DNA from: Halieaceae bacterium
GTDB taxonomy: Bacteria > Pseudomonadota > Gammaproteobacteria > Pseudomonadales > Halieaceae
Direction of reading: 5' to 3'
DNA length: 14,766 bases
Assembly (NCBI GenBank): GCA_018666055.1
Contig: JABJAS010000430.1
Span: 1 to 14,766, forward strand
Part shown: piece by piece, positions 7,161 to 14,766 of the stretch
Numbering within the stretch: position 1 is the first letter of the stretch
How the letters are laid out: every line of letters starts with the position of its first letter
Made by a program: the position numbers and the translations under genes
The notes under the pieces: model-generated
What the model was told of the DNA's origin: nothing
What the model saw: only the letters and a program-made list of their open reading frames with translations
Database searches by the model: none

Positions 7161-10019
7161 ATGACTAAGGGTTCGGGCATGCTGGAGCAGTGGGCGACTT
7201 CGCACATTGCCGGCGGCAATGCCGAGTACATAGAGGCGCTCTACGAGGCCTACCTGCAGGACCCCAACGCGATTGCCCCCCAATGGCGCGACTACTTCGA
7301 TCAGCTGCCGCTGGTACCATCCGATACGCATGCCATGCACGATATTCCGCACTCTGTGCTGCGGGAGCGCTTTGCTCGGTTATCGAAAATGCGTGTGCGC
7401 ACCGATGCAACGGTCTCTCAAGATATGCATGCCACTGAATACGAGCGTAAGCAGGTTCGTGTTGTGCAACTTATTTCTGCTTATCGACAACGTGGCCATC
7501 AGCAAGCTGCGCTAGACCCGTTAGCGCTGGCGGTGCGCCCCCCAGTTCCCGATCTTGATCTGACCTTCCATGAGCTCAGCGACGCCGACCTCGATACCAC
7601 CTTCCAGGTGGGGACAGCCTATTTGGGTCGTGCAGAAGCGACACTGGCAGACATTCGAGAGGCTTTGGAGCGAACGTATTGCGGCACGATCGGTGCTGAG
7701 TTTATGCATATCGTAAACACCGAGGAGCGGCACTGGATTATGAGCCGGATGGAATCGGTGCGCGGTGCACCGGAGTTTTCGTCCGATCAGCGGTTAGAGA
7801 TTTTGCGACAACTCAACGGGGCAGAGGGGATTGAGCGCTCTCTGGGATCAAAATACCCCGGCACCAAGCGATTCGGTTTGGAGGGCGGTGAGAGTTTAAT
7901 CCCCATGATGTCTGAGGCCATCCAACGTGTTGGCGGCTATGGGGCGAAGGAAATTTGTATTGGCATGGCACACCGAGGTCGACTCAATGTGTTGGTCAAT
8001 ATTCTCGGTAAGAATCCAGTCAACTTATTTGACGAATTTGAAGGGAAGGTCACGTACATCGGTTCAGGTGACGTGAAGTATCACCAAGGGTTTTCTTCCA
8101 ATATGATGACGCCCGGTGGAGAAGTGCATTTGGCGCTGGCCTTCAACCCTTCGCACCTTGAGATTGTGTCGCCTGTGGTAGAAGGCTCGGTACGCGCGCG
8201 TCAGGATCGACGCGAAGATTCGATTGGCAAAACAGTGGTGCCTATTGTGTTGCATGGCGATGCTGCCTTTGCGGGGCAAGGTGTGGTGATGGAGACGTTT
8301 CAAATGTCTCAGACCCGGGCTTATCGCACCGGTGGGACCCTGCACATTATTCTCAACAATCAGATCGGCTTTACCACGAGCGCACCGGAGGATATGCGGT
8401 CCACGGAGTACTGCACTGATATTGCAAAAATGGTTCAGGCTCCCATATTCCACGTCAACGGCGATGATCCAGAAGCGGTGGTTTTTGTGACGCAACTGGC
8501 CGTTGATTTTCGCAATCAGTTCAATCGAGACGTGGTAATTGATCTCGTGTGTTATCGACGACGGGGCCATAACGAGGCCGATGAGCCGTCTGTAACGCAG
8601 CCTGGTATGTACGAAAAGATTAAGTCGCATCCCAGCACTCGATCGCTCTATGCCAGCCGCTTGATCGCCGATGGCGTGTTGAGTGAGCAGCAAGATAACG
8701 AGTGGGTGGAACAATACCGAGAAGCGCTGGAGCGCGATCAACCATTGGTGAGCTCGTTGGTGTCTGAGCCGAACAAAGCGTTATTTGTTGATTGGTCGCC
8801 TTACCTCGGACATAGGTGGGATGTTGCCGGGGAGACCGCGGTGCCCTTGACGGAGCTCAAGGCGTTATCGGAGGCGTGTCACGAAGTGCCCGATGGTGTT
8901 GCGGTGCATCGTGTGGTGAAAAAGTTGATGGATGACCGGCTGAAGATGGGGGCCGGCGCGCAAGCGATTAATTGGGGCTTCGCCGAGACAATGGCGTATG
9001 CCTCGCTATTGCAGGAGGGGTATCCCGTCCGCTTGACTGGGCAAGACGTGGGGCGCGGTACCTTCAGTCATCGTCACGCGGTCTTGCACAATCAACGTAA
9101 TAGTGAAACTTGGATTCCACTGGCCCACGTATCCGAAACGCAAGCGCCTTTCAACATTCACGACTCGCTGCTCTCAGAGGAGGCGGTGCTGGCGTTTGAA
9201 TATGGCTACGCGACCACCGCGCCGGGCGGCCTGGTGATTTGGGAGGCGCAATTTGGTGACTTTGCTAATGGCGCACAGGTCGTGATCGATCAATTTATCT
9301 CGAGTGGCGAGAACAAATGGAGTCGGTTGTGTGGTCTGACGATGCTGCTGCCTCACGGTTACGAGGGGCAGGGCCCTGAGCATTCGTCGGCGCGTTTAGA
9401 GCGTTTCTTGCAGTTGTGCGCCGACGACAATATACAGGTCTGTATTCCCAGTACACCATCGCAAGTGTTCCATATGTTGCGTCGCCAGGCTGTTAGGCCC
9501 TTTAGAACGCCGCTGATTGTGATGACGCCGAAAAGCCTCCTGCGCCACAAAGAAGCGGTTTCACCGCTAGAAGACTTAGCGCAGGGCGGCTTTAAGACGG
9601 TCATTGACGAAACGGACTCGCTGGATCCGGCCGAAGTGAAACGGCTCATCCTCTGCTCTGGCAAAGTCTTCTATGACTTGAGAGCAGCGCGGCGAGAACG
9701 TGATATTCACGACATTGCCATCATTCGCATTGAGCAGATGTATCCTTTTCCGCGGATCGATCTCATGGAGATCATCAGTCGGTATCCCAATGTTGAAGAT
9801 GTGAATTGGGTCCAAGAAGAGCCTAAAAATCAGGGTGCTTGGTATGCCATGCAAAGTCGGATGCGGACGGTTGTGCAGCGCCATAAGGTCGATTTATTTC
9901 TGCGTTATGTCGGGAGAGAGTCTTCAGCTTCGGCTGCGGCGGGGTACTCAGCGCTACACATGCGAGAACAAGACAAGTTCATTGACGAAGCTCTGGGGCC
10001 CATGCCCTGGGGATTTTAA
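7161..10019 (+). CDS. sucA: 2-oxoglutarate dehydrogenase E1 component
   Basis: Thiamine-diphosphate-dependent decarboxylase that starts the oxidation of 2-oxoglutarate and passes the succinyl group to the lipoyl arm of SucB. From ATG 7161 it is 952 residues, within the normal range (E. coli 933). The N-terminal E2-binding segment has the family pattern [26 protein letters not shown]. The cofactor region shows [19 protein letters not shown] and the diphosphate/Mg motif from GDA (366-368) to NN (399-400). The transketolase-type second half contains [16 protein letters not shown] and [22 protein letters not shown]. The start at 7161 has GGTGA five bases upstream. An in-frame ATG at 7149 (four codons longer) has AGGGG only two bases before it, and 7179 is also possible. 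First gene of sucAB-lpd-sucCD; the sucB start lies 24 bases after its stop codon. Confidence 0.96.
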   Translation: MTKGSGMLEQWATSHIAGGNAEYIEALYEAYLQDPNAIAPQWRDYFDQLPLVPSDTHAMHDIPHSVLRERFARLSKMRVRTDATVSQDMHATEYERKQVRVVQLISAYRQRGHQQAALDPLALAVRPPVPDLDLTFHELSDADLDTTFQVGTAYLGRAEATLADIREALERTYCGTIGAEFMHIVNTEERHWIMSRMESVRGAPEFSSDQRLEILRQLNGAEGIERSLGSKYPGTKRFGLEGGESLIPMMSEAIQRVGGYGAKEICIGMAHRGRLNVLVNILGKNPVNLFDEFEGKVTYIGSGDVKYHQGFSSNMMTPGGEVHLALAFNPSHLEIVSPVVEGSVRARQDRREDSIGKTVVPIVLHGDAAFAGQGVVMETFQMSQTRAYRTGGTLHIILNNQIGFTTSAPEDMRSTEYCTDIAKMVQAPIFHVNGDDPEAVVFVTQLAVDFRNQFNRDVVIDLVCYRRRGHNEADEPSVTQPGMYEKIKSHPSTRSLYASRLIADGVLSEQQDNEWVEQYREALERDQPLVSSLVSEPNKALFVDWSPYLGHRWDVAGETAVPLTELKALSEACHEVPDGVAVHRVVKKLMDDRLKMGAGAQAINWGFAETMAYASLLQEGYPVRLTGQDVGRGTFSHRHAVLHNQRNSETWIPLAHVSETQAPFNIHDSLLSEEAVLAFEYGYATTAPGGLVIWEAQFGDFANGAQVVIDQFISSGENKWSRLCGLTMLLPHGYEGQGPEHSSARLERFLQLCADDNIQVCIPSTPSQVFHMLRRQAVRPFRTPLIVMTPKSLLRHKEAVSPLEDLAQGGFKTVIDETDSLDPAEVKRLILCSGKVFYDLRAARRERDIHDIAIIRIEQMYPFPRIDLMEIISRYPNVEDVNWVQEEPKNQGAWYAMQSRMRTVVQRHKVDLFLRYVGRESSASAAAGYSALHMREQDKFIDEALGPMPWGF

Positions 10020-10042
10020 TAGATAAAGTTGAGGATGACCTC

Positions 10043-12723
<2,681 letters not shown>

Positions 12724-12800
12724 CAACGATTTATAGGCTCTCTTGACCGCCTGGTGCTGGGGGAGTGTGGGGTATACCAGGTAATAGCTGAGAGGTTTAT
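12724..12800 (+). other. lpd-sucC spacer with an inverted repeat and the sucC ribosome site
   Basis: CCTGGT (12750-12755) and ACCAGG (12776-12781) form 6-bp arms around a G-rich 20-base loop, and the right arm overlaps the palindrome GGTATACC (12771-12778). TTGACC at 12743-12748 resembles a -35 box, but no -10 box lies at a fitting distance. AGAGG at 12791-12795, five bases before the sucC ATG, is its ribosome site. Confidence 0.35.
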
Positions 12801-13970
12801 ATGAATCTGCATGAGTATCAGGGCAAGGCGTTATTTGCCGAATATGGACTGCCTGTTTCCATTGGGCACGCTGTCGAATCGGCAGAGGCCGCCATGGAGG
12901 CGGCTACGAAGATCGGTGGTGATCAATGGGTGGTCAAAGCTCAGGTGCATGCGGGTGGACGTGGTAAGGCTGGGGGCGTCAAATTAATTGATTCACCTCA
13001 AGCCGCTGCTGATTTCGCGACACAGTGGTTGGGCGAGCGGCTCGTGACCTATCAGACAGATGCAGCCGGTCAGCCCGTGTCGCGGATTTTGGTCGAGTCG
13101 TGTACCGATATTGCAGAAGAGCTGTACTTGGGCGCCGTGGTGGATCGCGCTAGCCGCCGCATCGTGTTCATGGCCTCCACTGAGGGCGGTGTTGAAATTG
13201 AAAAAGTCGCAGAAGAGACGCCGGATAAGATTCTCAAAGCAGAGGTTGATCCGTTAGTGGGAGCGCAGCCTTTTCAGGGGCGTGATCTGGCTTTCCGGCT
13301 AGGCTTATCAGGGGTGCAGATTAACCAGTTCGTCACTATTTTCCTGGGTCTGGCTAAATTGTTTCAGGAGAAGGATCTGGCCTTGATTGAAGTGAATCCT
13401 CTGGTGATTACCGACGAGGGTAACCTGCATTGTCTTGATGCTAAAGTCGTCGTGGATTCCAATGCGCTGTATCGGCAGCCCGCATTGCAAGCGATGCACG
13501 ACCCGTCTCAAGAAGATGAGCGCGAAGCGCACGCTGCGCAATGGGAGCTCAACTACGTAGCGCTGGACGGCAGCATAGGCTGTATGGTCAATGGCGCTGG
13601 CTTGGCAATGGGCACAATGGATATCGTGAAGCTACACGGCGGCTCGCCAGCCAACTTTTTGGATGTGGGGGGTGGTGCGACCAAAGAGCGTGTCACCGAG
13701 GCGTTTAAAATTATCCTGTCAGACGAGAACGTTAAGGCTGTACTAATCAATATTTTTGGTGGGATTGTTCGCTGCGACTTGATTGCTGAGGGCGTGATTG
13801 GCGCAGTTGAGGAAGTGGGAGTTGAAGTGCCGGTTGTCGTGAGGTTAGAGGGTAATAACGCAGCGCTGGGTCGCGAGGTACTCGCTAATAGCGGTCTTAA
13901 TATTGAAGCGGCAGAAAGTCTGACTGATGCGGCCCAAAAAGTGGTTGCAGCGGCTGGAGGTGTCCAATGA
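12801..13970 (+). CDS. sucC: Succinyl-CoA synthetase beta subunit (ADP-forming type)
   Basis: Nucleotide-binding subunit of the enzyme that converts succinyl-CoA to succinate while making ATP (or GTP). It has 389 residues, against 388 in E. coli. It opens with the classical [19 protein letters not shown]. The ATP-grasp domain (about 1-235) shows [36 protein letters not shown] and [12 protein letters not shown]. The C-terminal ligase domain has [13 protein letters not shown] (from Met262), [19 protein letters not shown] and VVRLEGNNA. It shares an ATGA stop/start overlap with sucD, which suggests translational coupling and equal subunit output. Nucleotide preference cannot be told from sequence with certainty. 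Confidence 0.97.
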   Translation: MNLHEYQGKALFAEYGLPVSIGHAVESAEAAMEAATKIGGDQWVVKAQVHAGGRGKAGGVKLIDSPQAAADFATQWLGERLVTYQTDAAGQPVSRILVESCTDIAEELYLGAVVDRASRRIVFMASTEGGVEIEKVAEETPDKILKAEVDPLVGAQPFQGRDLAFRLGLSGVQINQFVTIFLGLAKLFQEKDLALIEVNPLVITDEGNLHCLDAKVVVDSNALYRQPALQAMHDPSQEDEREAHAAQWELNYVALDGSIGCMVNGAGLAMGTMDIVKLHGGSPANFLDVGGGATKERVTEAFKIILSDENVKAVLINIFGGIVRCDLIAEGVIGAVEEVGVEVPVVVRLEGNNAALGREVLANSGLNIEAAESLTDAAQKVVAAAGGVQ

Positions 13971-14766
13971 GTATTTTGATCAATGCAGAAACGCGCGTTA
14001 TCTGCCAGGGTTTTACTGGGTCACAAGGCACTTTTCACTCGGAGCAAGCGATTGCTTACGGCACGAAAATGGTTGGTGGCGTGACCCCTGGAAAGGGCGG
14101 ACAAACGCATTTGGATTTGCCGGTCTTCAATACAGTTTTTGAAGCCGTGAGCGCGACGGGTGCAGAAGCCTCCGTAATTTACGTCCCCGCGCCCTTTTGT
14201 AAAGATTCGATTCTCGAGGCCGCTCTGGCTGGCATTCAGTTGATTGTGTGCATTACAGAGGGCGTGCCCACACTCGACATGTTAGACGCCAAGGTTAAAT
14301 GCGACGAATTGGGTGTGCGCCTGATCGGGCCCAACTGCCCGGGGGTGATCACGCCCGGGCAATGCAAGATTGGCATCATGCCGGCAGAGATCCATCTGCC
14401 CGGTCGTGTCGGCATTGTGTCCCGTTCAGGTACGCTGACTTACGAGGCGGTTAAGCAGACAACGGATGTGGGTTACGGACAATCAACTTGCGTTGGTATT
14501 GGTGGTGATCCGATACCTGGCTCGCATTTTATCGATATCCTCGATCTGTTTGAAAAAGATGACAGTACTGAGGCGATCGTCATGATCGGTGAGATTGGCG
14601 GAACCGCTGAAGAAGAAGCGGCTGAATTTATTCGTCATAATGTGTCCAAGCCAGTCGTGTCTTATATCGCTGGGGTGACGGCACCAAAGGGTAAGCGAAT
14701 GGGCCATGCCGGAGCGATCATCTCTGGTGGAAAAGGCACGGCAGACGAAAAATTCGCAGCCCTTGA
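13967..14766 (+). CDS. sucD: Succinyl-CoA synthetase alpha subunit, 3'-truncated by the window edge
   Basis: CoA-binding subunit that carries the phosphohistidine intermediate. The frame is open from the ATG at 13967 to the last base (266 codons plus two bases). The usual length is about 290, so roughly two dozen C-terminal codons are missing. Seen in order: [24 protein letters not shown] with the CoA-binding Rossmann start, [53 protein letters not shown] and the phosphorylation site KRMGHAGAI with His247. GGAGG six bases before the ATG lies inside the sucC end. The missing stop is only a boundary effect; no frameshift is visible. Confidence 0.96.
   Translation, partial: MSILINAETRVICQGFTGSQGTFHSEQAIAYGTKMVGGVTPGKGGQTHLDLPVFNTVFEAVSATGAEASVIYVPAPFCKDSILEAALAGIQLIVCITEGVPTLDMLDAKVKCDELGVRLIGPNCPGVITPGQCKIGIMPAEIHLPGRVGIVSRSGTLTYEAVKQTTDVGYGQSTCVGIGGDPIPGSHFIDILDLFEKDDSTEAIVMIGEIGGTAEEEAAEFIRHNVSKPVVSYIAGVTAPKGKRMGHAGAIISGGKGTADEKFAAL

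Noticed and set aside
8064..8741. 225-codon open frame on the minus strand inside sucA
   Set aside because: It is antisense to a conserved and intact part of sucA, its composition is rich in His and Arg as expected of a shadow frame, and I recognise no domain in it.
12724..12800. Separate promoter for sucCD
   Set aside because: TTGACC is present, but the only TATA-like hexamer (TATACC at 12773) is 24 bases away, too far for a sigma70 promoter.

Overview
This window is a core-metabolism block from a gammaproteobacterium. It holds citrate synthase, the succinate dehydrogenase operon, the 2-oxoglutarate dehydrogenase operon and succinyl-CoA synthetase, flanked on the left by a histidine-biosynthesis aminotransferase and a KAS III-type condensing enzyme. 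The protein sequences resemble E. coli and Pseudomonas orthologues closely (by memory, not by search). The order gltA(<-) / sdhCDAB-sucAB-lpd-sucCD(->), with a dedicated lpd between sucB and sucC, is the Pseudomonas-type arrangement rather than that of E. coli, which lacks lpd there. Moderate GC and the general look of the proteins would suit a marine gammaproteobacterium such as the OM60/NOR5 (Halieaceae) group, but that placement is a guess.

Layout. 2-928 (+): 3' part of a hisC-type aminotransferase, whose start lies before the window. 958-2082 (-): KAS III-like 3-oxoacyl synthase of about 374 residues, convergent with hisC. 2091-3386 (-): gltA, only 8 bp upstream of the KAS III gene, so the two are probably one transcript. 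3387-3585: divergent control region between gltA and sdhC, with a recognisable sigma70-type promoter for each side and a dyad inside each promoter. 3586-6889 (+): sdhC, sdhD, sdhA, sdhB. 6890-7160: a gene-free leader of about 270 bp rich in inverted repeats. 7161-12723 (+): sucA, sucB, lpd. 12724-12800: short spacer. 12801 to the end (+): sucC and sucD; sucD runs off the right edge with about two dozen codons missing.

Function. GltA makes citrate from acetyl-CoA and oxaloacetate. SucA/SucB/Lpd oxidise 2-oxoglutarate to succinyl-CoA, SucCD turns this into succinate with substrate-level phosphorylation, and SdhCDAB oxidises succinate to fumarate and passes electrons to quinone in the inner membrane. 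The KAS III-like enzyme also draws on acyl-CoA/malonyl-ACP carbon, so its coupling to gltA places two acyl-CoA-consuming steps under one promoter (inference).

I saw no mobile element, CRISPR array, tRNA or rRNA, frameshifted gene or unknown multi-gene system. The coding content is ordinary. What deserves a second look is the regulatory DNA at 3421-3520 and 6890-7160, and the KAS III gene placed behind gltA.
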